This document shows, one piece after another, positions 1-12,600 of a stretch of 64,000 nt of DNA; the stretch's first letter is position 1; the number at the start of each line of letters is the position of its first letter. Where the stretch lies: positions 20,607,001 through 20,671,000 of the forward strand of contig PUFA01000007.1 in assembly GCA_003508835.1 (NCBI GenBank), read 5' to 3'. Origin of the DNA: Eonycteris spelaea. Taxonomy: Eukaryota; Chordata; Mammalia; Chiroptera; Pteropodidae. The notes under the pieces were generated by a model. It was not told the DNA's origin. It did not search any database and worked only from the letters and a program-made list of their open reading frames with translations. The position numbers were made by a program, and so were the translations under genes.

Positions 1-109
1 TTCGCTTAAGGTTCCAGTTCATCTTTATCAGCCACGTCCTGGCTTTTCTTCATGGTGTGTCTGTAAAGCAGGCACATTATATATTTCTGTATGACTAAAC
101 AGTATGTTG

Positions 110-305
110 TACATCACCGCCACCACCATCGTCACCTTAAGAACAACCATCATCACCACCTTCGGCACCTCCACCAGCATCACCACCACCACCACCACCA
201 CCATCACCACCACCACCACCATCATTACCACCACCATCACCACCACCACACCATCACCACCACCATCATCACCACCACCATCACCACCACCACCACCACC
301 ATCAC
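110..305. repeat. CAC/CAT trinucleotide repeat
   Basis: A stretch of about 200 bases made almost entirely of CAC and CAT triplets on the + strand (ACC/ATC in the other phases), imperfect at its left end. In its three + frames it would read as poly-His, poly-Thr with Ile, or Pro/Ser-rich, and on the minus strand as Val/Met or Gly/Asp-rich. The open frames across it follow from the repeat itself. No coding context is visible, so it is classed as a microsatellite or minisatellite. Confidence 0.95.
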
Positions 306-639
306 TGTTATGTACACACTCTCCCACCTACACAGGCAGCCTGAGTGGGAGGTCACATCTGTTCTGGATGTTTCACGTGTGGGGGCGTGCATCTTATTTA
401 TGACAGGTTGTTGTAGAAGGAGGAGGGGGGGAGGGAGGCTATTTAAAGTTTGAGGCTGAGCAGCCACGAGGCGCCAAGATTGGCTGCAAAGGTCTGGGCC
501 CTCCTGCCGTGGTTCTCCCCCCACCCCTCAGTCTCTGTGGACACGAAGGGGCTGGGCTGCTGCACGACCATTGGCGACTGGGAGTCAGACCAGGGCTGGG
601 CTGGCAGGGGCTCGATCCACCTTCTGCTGGCTCCCAACA

Positions 640-790
640 GTTTCCTGGGTGGTTTCTAGCAACTCTGCCTCTGTGAGCCTCAGTTCCTCATCTAGCAAAT
701 GGGGATAATTATAACCAGCCTCAGTGGGCTGTGGTGAGGATTAAGTAAATTTAACTGCCATGCAAGTAGCTAGCATATACTTGGAGCTCA
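640..790 (+). repeat. MIR SINE fragment
   Basis: Carries the MIR core signature in forward orientation: a CCTCAGTTCCTC motif, then an AAATGGGGATAAT segment and a GAGGATTAAGTAA segment. Diverged, as expected of an ancient tRNA-derived SINE. Confidence 0.8.
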
Positions 791-1014
791 ATGGGCATGT
801 GGCCCTTTCTGCATCTGGGAAAGGGCTAGAGCTACGAGTCAGCAGGTAGCCATATCCTCTCCTGACCCCCAATGCCGGACAGGAAACAGGAAGTGTCTGG
901 GAAGGCCTGGCGCAGGTGCGACCTTCCACCCAGGCTGCTCCCGAATGCCCTCCGACCCAGCCCTGCCTCCGGCAAGGAGGGCCCCCTGACGGTGGGGCAG
1001 GGGCAGCAAAGGGG

Positions 1015-1265
1015 TAGAGAAGAACCAGAGGGAAGGAGAGGGAAGAAGTCCTGACAGGAAAGAAGGAAAAAAGGCAGGAAGACAGAAAACGTGGGAAGAA
1101 GAATGGGGAAAAAGAGTGAAGGGGAGGAAGGAGGAGAGGTGAGGACAGACAGACAGACATTAAGGAAGAGGGGTAAATGACAAGAGAGGAGAGGGGAGGG
1201 AGAGAGGAGGAAAGAACTGGAGGGAAGGAGGCGGAGAGGGAGGAAAACGAGCAAGAGGCACTTGG
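1015..1265. repeat. purine-rich GA/GGAA tract
   Basis: About 250 bases with a strong strand bias for G and A (GGAAG, GAGAGG and AGACAG motifs). It includes four consecutive AGAC units near 1145-1160. Low-complexity sequence; open frames on the opposite strand here are Ser/Leu/Pro/Phe-rich artefacts of the composition. Confidence 0.85.
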
Positions 1266-1794
1266 TGCTTAGTGTCCAGAGGAGAAAAAGTCCCCGGCAG
1301 GGACCGCAATGTCCTGCTCGCGCTCTGTCCAGCCACCAGCAGCACGGGGGCGGGGTGGGGCCGAGCAGCCTGGCCTTGCCAGCTGCTTAACCTCCCTCCT
1401 CCTGCCCCTGCTGCCACAGTGGGATCCTACCAACCTGCCACTCTGTCCACTGGGAATAATGGGGGCTGTCAGGAGCCGTGTCACCAGCTGCCTCCCCAAA
1501 AGGAGGTGACGGCAATGTCTTCCGGTCCTGGGCTTCAGGAAGCCAGCCCAGAGAAAGCAATGGGGGGCGGGCAGCAGCCGGGCCCTTCTTGATGCTCCCC
1601 TCTTCCCTCTGTGTCCTCCAGGTCCCTCTCCCCAGGGGCTCCCCTACATTTGGCTGCTATTTTCTCATCATGGTTGGGAGCAGGCAAAAGGAAGGGGCAG
1701 TGCAGAGGGCACCAGGCAGTCAGGACACATGGGTTTCAGTCTCAACTTCTTCATTGTGGGCAGCTGTCCCTCATTATCTGTTCTCCCTTATGTC

Positions 1795-2225
1795 CTAATG
1801 AATGGCATCCCTAAATGTGGGCTGGACACATGCTGTCCTGAGCAAAGACTACATCTCCCAGCCTCCTCTGCAGTTAGATAGAGCCGTGTGATTAAGTTCT
1901 GGCCAGTGCAATATAAGTGTAACAGCTGGGCCGCATCCTTTGTGGAAGGGCATGTTCTTTTCCAGCCCTTATACTTTTCCACTTTGGACTGCAGACATGA
2001 TGGCAGTGGCGGGGACAGCCATATTGGGTTGTGAGGTAGAAGTCACATGTTAAGGATGCCTGAGCAAATTAGGAGCATCCTGGGCCCCTGATGATCATGG
2101 AGCTTTCATACCAGTCCAAGATGCTTACCTCGCTTCATTTACTGGAGAGAGAAATAAACTTGTTAAAACCACTGATTTGGGGGGTTTCTGTCCCTTGCAG
2201 AAGTACATAATTTTAACTGGTAGAG
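1795..2225 (+). mobile_element. ancient LTR-like interspersed repeat
   Basis: The order of blocks is one I recognise from a common mammalian repeat: a motif on the pattern 'catctcccagcctcc', then 'aagttctggccagtg', a 'catgatggcagtgg' block, a GAGAAATAAACTT polyadenylation-signal-like block, and a 3' end around 'aaccactgatttgggg'. I cannot assign the family with certainty; an LTR of MaLR/ERVL type is the best guess. Confidence 0.55.
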
Positions 2226-2479
2226 TGTCTAACTTGTGGTCTGCTCGGGTAAGTCACTTCTGCTTCTGGGCCCCAGTTGACCCATTTGAACAAAATGAGA
2301 GTTTTGGACTTGTAGAGCATCGCTAAGGATGCTTCTTGTTCTTATATTTTAAGGTCAGAACCCAGGGCGGGGTTCACTGCTGAGGTTAAAGGTCTTGCCT
2401 CGTGAACCGACTGTACAGCCTAACAAGAGGCTCTGAAAAATAGAGAAGTTACCAAGAGCTGAAGGTGCATCAAGACTAG

Positions 2480-2975
2480 GAGAAGGTAATACAGATAAGT
2501 GTCTCACCAAGGAGCACAAGGCCTTAGCTGACTGGGGCCTGCTCACCTCTCCTACCGCATGTCTGTGACCCCCTCTCTTAGAGCCTATACACCAGCCACA
2601 GTGGCTTCCTTCCCAGGGCATCAAGCAAGCTCGTGCCACCTCAGTACCTTTGCACCTATTTCTTCTGCCTCGAATGCTCTTCCCTCCAGATCTTTGTTCA
2701 GGCTTCTGCTTGTTGGCGTCTCAGAAAGGCCCACCCCGACTCTGCTGCCTAATGTTTCTACCCTTTACTCTCTATTACAATAGAGTCGAGTATTCTTTAT
2801 AGCTCACATTTTCTTGTTTATTATTCGCTTCTCTTTTTTTTTTCTGACTTCTCCAGTAAAATATAAAAAACTCCATGAGAGCAGGCACCTACCATGCTGA
2901 CTGCCAGATCAGCAGAATTCAGAATAGCACTTGGCAGGGAGTAAGTAAGTGCTGTACAAATGCTTGACGAAAAAG
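2480..2975 (+). mobile_element. L2 LINE 3' fragment
   Basis: Forward L2 3'-end layout: 'cagtacctttgcacctatt', 'tctgcctcgaatgctcttcc', then 'ctccatgagagcaggcacc' and an 'agcacttggcagg' tail leading to an 'agtaagtgctgtacaaatg' end. Diverged and inactive. Confidence 0.8.
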
Positions 2976-3589
2976 TATAGGTGAGAATGGAAAGACGAGA
3001 ATTGATGAGACACGCACCTTTTTATCAGACATCAAGCAGCTGCTATGTGCCAGGCACCGTTGTGGATGCGTTATGTGAATCATCTTACTCACTCTTCCGA
3101 AAACTCTCAGGTAGGAGTTGTTATTCTCATCGTTCAAATCTGGAAACTGAGGTTCCAAGACCCTAAGTGACTCCATCTCAGCCACCAGAGCTATGAGCAG
3201 TGGGACTGGTATGTCAGACCAGGTGCCCTGGATGGAGTCCAGTTGGCTTTCATTTTCTAGCCAGACCTGGATGCACTTTTTCAGGAAATAAAGTCATCCT
3301 TAGATGTCCTAAAGCCTCTGTTCAGCCTTTCCTCTCATCCCTCTTGCTAAGGAACTCACCATCACCTACCCTCCCCCCTCAGCAGCCACTTCACTGGCTT
3401 GGATTTTCAGCATCTTTCCGGTTGCATCTGAGGAGATCGTGCTCCATGGCTGCGGAATCACAGAGAAACTGGGTGGCGTGAACAGATAGGCTTCTTCCCA
3501 CTTTGAAATGTGAGGACCGTTTCCTTCGAGAGGGAAAAGGGAACACTGGCACTTCCAAGCGCTTCCTGTGCCAGGCCCACTCCGAGAAC

Positions 3590-3745
3590 TCCTGCCTGCT
3601 CATTGCACGTGATCTTCACACGAGCCCCATCAGGGAGGCAGCTGCATGCCCTGGTGCCGGTCTCAGTTTTCTTATCTGGAAAACGGGGATAATGGCAATA
3701 CTAATCCTTGCGGGATGGCTGAGAGGTAAACGGGATGAAGGCAAG
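3590..3745 (+). repeat. MIR fragment
   Basis: Contains the forward MIR block 'ctcagttttcttatctgg' followed by 'aaaacggggataatggcaa' and a shortened 3' part. Confidence 0.65.
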
Positions 3746-3934
3746 GCAAGGGAATTTGGTTGTAAGGTTTAAATCAAGAACATTTCCTGCAGCTAAATAG
3801 AAAACACCATGACCTATACCCTGTGGGCAACCCTCGTATCTCCGACTACGACGTCTTAGTGTCATAACGTAGCAATAGCTCATGAATTTGAAGATCCCCC
3901 TCTATCCTGAGTTTTCTCCCTTCCTGGCCATGTG

Positions 3935-4020
3935 CCCTTAAACAAACCCTTTACCTGGCTGAGCCTCAGTTTCCTCGTATGTAAACGGAAGGGGTTGGGC
4001 TCGAGTCTCTTCCAGTGCCA
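3935..4020 (+). repeat. MIR fragment
   Basis: Short forward MIR core: 'ctggctgagcctcagtttcc' then 'tcgtatgtaaacgg'. Confidence 0.7.
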
Positions 4021-4724
4021 AAATTCCAAGGCTTCTTAACGAAAGGACAGTTGCGCTCCAGCCTCTTTCATCCAGGTCTCTGGGTGATGCAGCCAGGTCT
4101 GGAGATGCTCGCAGTGGTGGGAGAGGATGGAATTTGGAAGGCAGGGGAAGGAGCCGTGCAGCCAACATCACGTCCTTGGAGAAGGTGCCAGGGAAATGTC
4201 AGAACAGAATGTGCTGGCTGAGATCTGGAAATGAAAACCCATTCCTGGCCGCCCTGAAGCACATTCCTCCACTTCCCTACCTTCGTCTCAGGCAGAGGAA
4301 TTAGTCCCTTGGCCATCCTCTTCAGCACCGTGGACAGTACCCTGAATTCGGCCTCCAGGTCCCCCATCCATGCTTCAGTGTACCAGGCACAGTGCTTGGC
4401 ACCACAGCCAACCAAAGGGACGGCCTTGCTCCTCTGTACCTGGGAACCTACTCTCTGGTTCAAGAAGACTGGCGTGCACAGAAAACTCACTCGCACGGTG
4501 TTGGGCATTCGTTTCTGCTGCAGAAGGACACTCCCGCCCAGGTTGAACTTGACTTCCATTCATGCCTCTGGCTGTACTTGAACAGCTGCTGCGTGCCTGG
4601 TTCTTCACCAGATACCAGAGAGGAAGAATACAGATAAATGAAGACTAGGCTTGCCCTTAAAAAGCTTAGGGTTAGTGAGGGAGGTTGGAAACTAATAACT
4701 ACAAGACATGTGAGCAAAAAAGCT

Positions 4725-4925
4725 TGCCCCGAATGGGTGCTTATGAGGTGCCGGGCGGGCCACGAGGAGCTTGACACATGCTGGCGTAAAGGCGCTAAAC
4801 ACTGTTTGTAGTCCCATTTTATAGGTGAGGAAAACAGGTCAGTTGACTTGCTCAAGGTCACTCAGTGATGAAGAGGTCGAGCTGGGATTTGATCAGGTTG
4901 CAGAATCCAGGATTTAAACTATTAC
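4725..4925 (-). repeat. MIR fragment (reverse)
   Basis: Reverse-orientation MIR order: 'cccattttataggtgagg', 'cttgctcaaggtcactcag', then 'gagctgggatttgatcagg'. Confidence 0.75.
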
Positions 4926-7034
4926 CGCAGACTATGAGATCGTGAGGCAGGCACTGCCGTAGGCTGTCTACTTGAACGCTCATGAACTTGGCTCTTCGGG
5001 ACACAGTTACTCTTCCTTTCCATACAAGTCTGACAGCGTCTGCAGTCTCCTAAGTCCACAGCAGATTAGGAGCAGAAAGTTTTGCAGGGTCGGGGAAGAA
5101 CTGGCAAGAGGCAGGCACCCTGATAACAGTGAGGAAGGACGGCTGCCATGAAGAAACCAAAACTTTCTTTTAAAGCACAACAAAAGGGATATCATGTGGT
5201 AGACTTCAAAAGCATCAAGGCAACTTACATCAAAAGATATGCGACTTAATAAAGTAGGGAAAGAGGTCATATTTTCAGAACTATTTCCATACGAACGCTA
5301 AAACGAAATTGAAAGTTGAGTAACAAAAGAGCAGGTGCACGGATGAGCAGCTCGCCCCGAGGATTCAGAGGACTGAGACCTTTTGTGCGCCTTGTATTTT
5401 CAGAATCTTACAGAATCCTGTTCTATCTATCAGCTCGCCTGATGCTCACACCCACCCCATTAGGAAATAGGCAGAGGGACCAGCCCCACTGCACAGACTG
5501 GCTTTGCACAGTCTGCTCCAACGGCTCTCCATCTTCGAGGTCAAGCTTAGCCCAGGTCTCCTGACTGGCACCCCTTGCCCCTTCTCCTTCCTGGACGGAG
5601 GGACACACCAACCCACGGGGCTCAACGCCTGCTGCTGCTGATTGGCTGGTGAGACGGTCCTGTGCAAGATCCCTCACCTCCATGGGTCTCAGGGTGGTGA
5701 CATCGCCGAGGCTATTTGCATACCTGTCAGCCAATCAGCACTCAGTCCTCTGGCAGATTGTTCCTCTCTGGGCTTGGCACAGGGGGAGCCCAGGGGGCCC
5801 CAGGCATCCCCACTGACCTCAATAATCCAGCCATTCGCAGGAAGAGGGATCCAGGACCACCGACAGCCTGGGCGTGAGTCTCCCTCTCACTGAGTCACCG
5901 CACAGGGAACAGCCAAGATAATCAATGTAATGACTACACAGCCAGGGAAGCCTTCCTGGGAGTGGCGGCAATCGAGTTGGGCTTCCTAGGCTGGCGGACC
6001 GAAGGAGCCAACTGTCGTGGGAAGAACATGCTGGGTGAGAGGAATAATGAAGGCAAAGAGACTGAGGGGGGGACGGAGTTTGCCTTGTGGATGGAGATGA
6101 CCGCCCACTGAGGTTGGTCTGCTAGTTGACCCAGAGAGTGCGTGACAGCGGTAACTCTAGAACCCAGGTTTCTTTGCTCCAGCCCGGGGTTCATCTCAGT
6201 CTGAACTCCAGCCTGCATTTTTGTCATCTTGTCTGTCTGGGTGTCAGTGGACCTGGCATAGGGTAGGGTCACCTCTGCCATGTCTGCTGGGCAGGGCCCA
6301 GGATGACTACTGGGGACTTCCCCCTGCCCCCCTCTGAAGCTGGGAAACGGACTGCTGGCCGGCGCAGGGCCTTTAAGGTCTTAGAGTTCTGCCTCTGTTC
6401 TGCGGTTGGTCCTTTGGCTCCATCTGTGGTAAATCTATGAAATGACAACACTGGACCTTAAGAAGCGGCTGGGGCTGGGAATGAATGATGGAGGAGAAAG
6501 AGGAGGAAAGTGAGAGGATGGATGAGAAGAGGAAGAAGAAATAACTGTTTTATAGCCTCTATGGATCACCATGTGCTTTTGTGAGAGACAGACTAATGTT
6601 GGTGTAACTTCCTAGTACCTGTGCACAGCCCTCCTAAGCCTGTTTACTCATCTATAAAACGGGTATAAATAACACCCCCCCCCACACACACACAGTGCTA
6701 CCTTGGGTGAGGTATTGACCAAGAAGCTTGCGGGAGCTTTCAAGGGTGACAGTGATGGCTGTTGTCACCGAGTATTTTCAAATACAGCTGTGCTTTCAGT
6801 TTTCCAACAATCCCATAAGTTGACTGACATTTTATAGCTGAAGAATGGAGGCTTGGCAAAAAAGGGCTCTGGATTGTCTAACTCCATATCCTACACCTTT
6901 TTTCCTGTGCCTGACCTCAAGCCAGCATGGGCTGAGCAGGGCTCAGGTCCTCAGAGCTGTCTGGGCCTGGGGGCCACTGTGCCCAGCAAAGCGCCAGGTC
7001 AGGGCGTTGGTCATGGGAGTGCAGGGCAGGGAAA

Positions 7035-7200
7035 GAATGGGGCAGAGCTGGGCTGAAGTCCAGGCTCTGCCTGGTGACTGGGGACAAGGCCCTTCTCATT
7101 CATGGTCAACAGTTTCCTCATTTGTGAAATGGCAGTGAGGACAGGTGCCCTCCTGCAACTCAGGGTTGGCATGAGAGCTGAGTGACATCGTGGAGGTGAA
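7035..7200 (+). repeat. MIR fragment
   Basis: Forward MIR: 'ccaggctctgcctggtgact', 'acagtttcctcatttgtga', 'aatggcagtgaggac'. A short reverse MIR remnant ('ccattttacagatgaagaag') lies just downstream near 7238-7275. Confidence 0.7.
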
Positions 7201-8399
7201 GACACATCGGTCCTCTTGACCTTGAAGTACAAAGCAAGGTCTGTCCATTTTACAGATGAAGAAGCTGAGGCTTAAATGCTACAGACCCTCCAAGCTCCCA
7301 CCTGAGATTTCGGCCCAAGTTGACCCAAGGTATAAATACAGCCTATGAAACAAAGAAACGGGAGCAAACATCTCGTGGTGAGGGGTCTAAGGCCAGACCA
7401 GAAACCTTGGGCCATGGATTAAATATGAAGACTTATTCTGCCAAAAAGGGACAGGTGGGCAAGGCACCCTGGAACAGGTGGCAGCCTTTTGGTTAATTCA
7501 GATCAAGGTTCACAGCCATGTCTTTCACAGCTGCAGCTGATCCAGTGGCTCTCCTCCCAGCCATGGTGACACCAGAGCCCTTGGAGGAAACTGGGCCTCT
7601 GGTCCCAGGTCTCCTATTTAGGATGGCCTGTCCCAACAGCCCAGCAAGGCCCTGGTATACCACCCAGTGGCCACTGTATGAATTGCAAGGACAAGGCACC
7701 AGTCTTGGGTTCTGCCTTCCGCTCCCTCAGGGCTGTGCCAGCCTCTGCTTGAAGCCTTCCTCTGTGGTAGCAGCATCTCTGAGCCCTCTCTCTACAAGGT
7801 GACTGTATCTAAGCCCCAGGTCTACAGAGGGAAGAGGACAAAGATCTCTTCTGGGTCAGGATCAGGCGTCTCCTAGGCCATGAAGTCAGATTGGCTCTGG
7901 ACAGAATGTTCTAACATAATTTCTTTGGGGCAATACAGAGCCCATGGCATTGAACAGGATCTTACTCCCCAAACTCAGATGTACAAGAAGTCGCCCACTT
8001 CAAGTTTTCTTTTTCAAATTTTCTTCTGAGTTTCTCCTCCTTCTGTGTTTATCACGAATGAACGTTCCCCACCTGGAATCACAAAGAACAGAGGTTCCCA
8101 CAGCCTCAAAGAGGGGAAAGGGCCTTTGGAGAGGTCACTGCAGACCCGGTGAGCCTAGTCCATGGAGGCAGGAAGTCTCGTGCTCTGACCAGCCTGGGCT
8201 CAGCTGTTCTGCCCTGGTTGGCTGCCCCAGCCCAGGTCCGGCCTCCCTCGGTATGCCGTGAAGTCACTCCCCTTGGAGGCCCTGGCAGCTCTTGGGGTGA
8301 CCAGGGTGCAGGGAATGGCTTTTGGCTACTTTCTGGTCCTGTTGCCTCTGGCCCCGTAGCAGCCTGGGCAAGTTTCTCTTTTCTTTGTTGTTTCTGTCG

Positions 8400-8960
8400 C
8401 TATCTACCTGTTTCAGTCAGCATTGCTGGTTACACACCGACCCAAAACGGGGTGCCTAAGACAGCCATTTAATTATGATCATGGCTTCTGTGGGTCAGAG
8501 ATTTGGGCAGAGCATGGTGGAGGTAGATTGTCTGTGCTCCACTATGCCAGGGGGCCTCGGATGGGGACTCGAGGCTGGGGGTGACTTGATGGTGGGGGCA
8601 GGAATCATCTGGAGGTGTCTTCGCTCACAGATTCAGCGGCTGGCACTGGCTGTTGGCTAGGACACTGGGTGCCCGTTCTATGAGGCCTTTCTGCATATGT
8701 CACTTTGGGCTCCCCCACTGCATGGCGGCTGGATCCCAAGAGTAATGGTCCGAGAGAGTGAGGCGGAAGTGCTTGGCATTTTTCGGATCCAGCCATGGAC
8801 ATCACACAGCATCTCGCACCATCCTCTACTGGCTGAGGCAGGCACAAAGGTCTGCCCAGGGAGGGGACAGAGGCCACGCCACTCGATGGCAGTGGTGTCA
8901 GGGTCACACTGTAAGAAGAACGTGTGAATGGGAAATACCATCTTTGCAAAGTCGATCTGC
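8400..8960 (+). mobile_element. ancient LTR-like interspersed repeat
   Basis: Block order typical of a common ancient mammalian repeat: 'gcttctgtgggtcagag', 'tgggcagagcatgg', 'ggaggtgtcttcgctcacag', 'tggcactggctgttggcta', 'catggcggctggatcccaag', 'acatcacacagcatctcgca'. I do not recall the exact family name; an ERVL-class LTR is likely. Its only open frames are short and degenerate. Confidence 0.5.
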
Positions 8961-9564
8961 CACGCCGCCTGGCCTGGAGGTGACACTTTCAGAGAACAAC
9001 AACCAGACAGCGCTTTCCCACATGCAACCCTAAACTCCCAGAAGCAAGGCAGCCCAGAGCTGGGCTATCCTCAGACCCTGTGGGTGGGGGCGGCGAGAGG
9101 GGGTGGGGAGCGGGAAACGCCACAGTGAGAGATCGAAGACTGAGCTCTGAGTGGAAAAGCTTTAGCACAAGCAGGAAGCCTGCGCAGGGCAGAGTCCAGG
9201 CTCTGGGGATGAGGCTCCAGGGAGCAGAGGAGCGGGTCTGTCAAAGCCAGGAGAAAACTGGTTTTGACCCAGATCAGGAAAGCAGGGGTCTCCGAGCGCG
9301 GCGCTGGGCTGGCAATACCTGGGCTTGTCAGATGGGTAAGCGCTGGGCTGACCGAAGGTAGTCCAGCGTGGGCACCAGCGACCAGGGGTGCCAGCTGCGC
9401 GTGTGACAGAAACGTCGTCACCAAAGCAGAGTCGTGGCACTCCGCCTGGTCTGCACCGGGGTCTCCAGGCCCGAGTCTGTCGGGACACAAGCGGACATCT
9501 CGGGAAGGATGGAACTCAAAGTCCAGGCACTGCGGACATGGCCAGGCACAAGGTCGTGGGGTCG

Positions 9565-9690
9565 GGCAGGCCTGGCTTGACCCTGGTCTCCACCATCTAT
9601 CTGTGTGACCTTGGGCAGATGACATCTCCAAGTTCCACTCTCTCACCTGCAAAGCGGGGATAATTGTAGTTCGTAGAGTTATCGCCTATT
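9565..9690 (+). repeat. MIR fragment
   Basis: Forward MIR: 'ctgtgtgaccttgggcag', 'cctgcaaagcggggataatt'. Confidence 0.75.
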
Positions 9691-12600
9691 TGGGGGCAAG
9701 TGCTACATCAGTACGGCGAAGGCTGAGCACAGACAAGGCCACCCTGAGAGCCCCTTCACCCCCCCCCCCCACAACACGCAGCACATGCTTCCACGTGGAC
9801 AGCCGTGAGAAGTGATTCCAATGAAAACTAAATCCGGAGAACCGACGAGCTAGAATAGAGATGGGCAAAAAAAGGAAGTCAGGAGCAGGAGGCTGGACTT
9901 TCACACCATCTGCCTTTAAAGAAATATCCAGCCCTTACTTAGCTGAGGGGGGAAACGGGGTGCGGGATGGAGGTGTCAGTCAGATTTGCCGACTGGCTTC
10001 TCCCTCTTCTGTTTCCATATTAATCCCCTATGACCTTAATGTTTTTTTTGTAGATATGCATGATGCTCTTGTGAACCTCGAATATCCGTGAACACTGCCA
10101 GTTCAGTTCTGGGCACATAATAGGTGCTCAATAAATGTGGCTGAATCCGAGTCTTGCCTTGCTTGATCAGACCCACATACAAGCCCCGTTTTCAGCCAGG
10201 GCAGCTGTCTCGGTTAAGACGTCAAAACATGTCCATACCTGTTAGTAAAGAGCGTCATCCCAACTCCCCCTGAGTGTACTGCGACCCTAGTTGTCCTCGC
10301 CTTTTACTTGGGCTCTCCAAATCTCCCCATGATCCAGCACTCTGAGGGGTGACCCTGGTCCCGCAGGACCCCCAGGACCCTGCTCAAGCACCGGGCTGCA
10401 GTCCGTGGCGATCGGTTGATCCCAGGAACTTCTCGGGGATCACCCTGTCCGCTGCCTGCGGCCCCATGCAAAGCTATGAGGAGGAGCCGGCAGCTGCTTC
10501 CTGAACTTCTCAGTTGGCTTGTCCTGCTGCAGCCCCAGACCCCTCGCCTGGCCTAGGCTCTGGCTCTTGCCTTGGAGCTGGGTTCCAAAGGCAGGTTTGT
10601 CCTGCCCGGGGGTGGGCTCACCCAGGAGTGGGCACGAGGACGAGCTGATGCCAGGCGAGAGCACCGGGCCGTGCACAGCCAGGGCCCGTCAGAGGCAGCT
10701 GTCCTTGACACCCTCGGAGCCATCTTAGCAGGGACCTGCCCCGTGGCTGCGTGAAGACCCAGGCTGGCCCAGTGCCCCTCCGCTGTGAGGCCCAGGGCCT
10801 CGATCCAGCACTTTCCCAACCACCCCCTGCAATGTCTGCTAATGCGAGAATGAGCACGTTCACCTAGCAGGCCGGGCAGCCAGCCCAAAGCAGCTGACAC
10901 AAGTGTGAAATTTCTTTGAAGTCTTGGGTTTTGTCTCAAAATTACATACACATTCTGCATGCTGCTCCACGATCTTTCCGTTTGTGTTTAAACCTAAAAA
11001 TAGCGCTTTAAATTACTTCCATGGAAGAAAACCGACTCTCCAGGAAGATCACAAGCTCGTCCTGTGACTTCGTCAAACGCCAGGTCACCGCCATGCGCCT
11101 CTGGGCACTCAAGCTGGACGTGTGAAAACGTTGGCTCTCACCCCCTGGGGAGACTGGATTTCTCATCATTCACTTCCCACCTGTGCACGGACACCCTCCT
11201 TCAATTTCGGTCCCTCTGAAACTGCGGCCAGTGACCTGGGGCCACCAGGAGAGACGGCCTCTTGCCTCTCGGATAGAACGGAGGCTTCGCAGTGCCAGGA
11301 ACCCACATGCCTGGGGGTAAAAGCAGCACAGCCGAGGAGAAAGGGAGCCCAGAGACAGAGCGGAGCCCTGATGACGCCCCGGCTCTCCTGGGTCCAGCAC
11401 ACCTTAACTATCCTTACATCCCTCTTGTTCTGCCGAAGCAGCTAGTAAGAGCTGAACTTTATCATTTGCAAGTAAGAGTCCTAATTAATCAACGTTCCTG
11501 GAGAGGAGACCCCTGGGGTGGGGGGGGGACCCGCAAGCACTTGGAGGCCATCATGGGAAAAACAGAGCATGGACCAGAACCAAGAAGGAGAAGTAGGAGA
11601 CAGAATGAGGCAGATTAAGAATGGGAGATTAAAGAAGCGCTTTCTGAGTCGGATCTTTCCAAAAACCATAGGCCCTGCTTCAGCAGATAGTGAGCTCCTC
11701 GTTTTGCGGGGCATGTAAGTGTAAGCTGATAACTTCCTGGTAGGGAAAGGGTAGAAGGATTAGCACTAGATGGGGAGGCGGTGGACTATTTGTCTCATAA
11801 AGCTGTTTCCCTTTCTGTGTCCTCTGATGCCACGATACTCTCTAAGCCTAGTCACCTCCCCACTCCAGTGACTAGGCCTGACTAAGGTCACCACTCCTGT
11901 GTCAGCCAGAAGCATTGTGGGGGCAGCAGGTGGGCACGTGGGCCTTGGGAGATCTGCTCTCAGCAGTGGTGTGCTAGTTGGCCATATGCATGTCAGGGTT
12001 CTAGCAAATAGGAAAACTCAATGACCTAAAGTGACCTGTGTCTGAATCTCTCTATTGCTGCTGTGGTTTATGCTCTTTGCATGCAGACAGCCCTGGGAGG
12101 GCCGCACATAAAATCTTAGCAACACTGAGCTTAGCACGAGGAATTGCTCACCCCCTTTCCAATGGGGCCAGGAATGACGAGTGCTTCTAAGGCAAAAGTC
12201 AAAAAGTGGAGGCCAAGGGTGGGCGTGGCAAAGTGTGGGTCTAGTAAAAGGTCCTTGTGGAGAGCTGGCTTCCCCACATCCCACCCCAGCCTGCCCGAAT
12301 TCACCTGCAGGGGGCGGGGGTGACGTGGGGATGCAGGAGCATTCGAGTAAGGAAAAGGGTCAAGTACATGCTATAGATTCTCAGGAATTTCTTCTAAATG
12401 TGGTATAGACGAGGCCATGCTGGAGAATGCCCCTGAAAGCCACATGCTGCCTGACTCCAAGCATCTGGCATGCTGGTAGAGCCAAGGGGCTCCTCTCTGA
12501 TCTGTGGGTGACAGCGCCCAGCAGGAGGACAGGCCACTCTGCTCTGGCCACCCAGACACAATGCCCTCACCTAACAGCTTGGCGACAGAGGGCCCCTTCA

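Noticed and set aside
181..305. CRISPR-like array
   Set aside because: No repeat-spacer alternation; it is a simple triplet repeat in a mammalian genome.
91..453. His-rich open frame of 120 codons at the left edge
   Set aside because: Entirely produced by the CAC/CAT repeat; no upstream promoter, splice context or non-repeat coding sequence.
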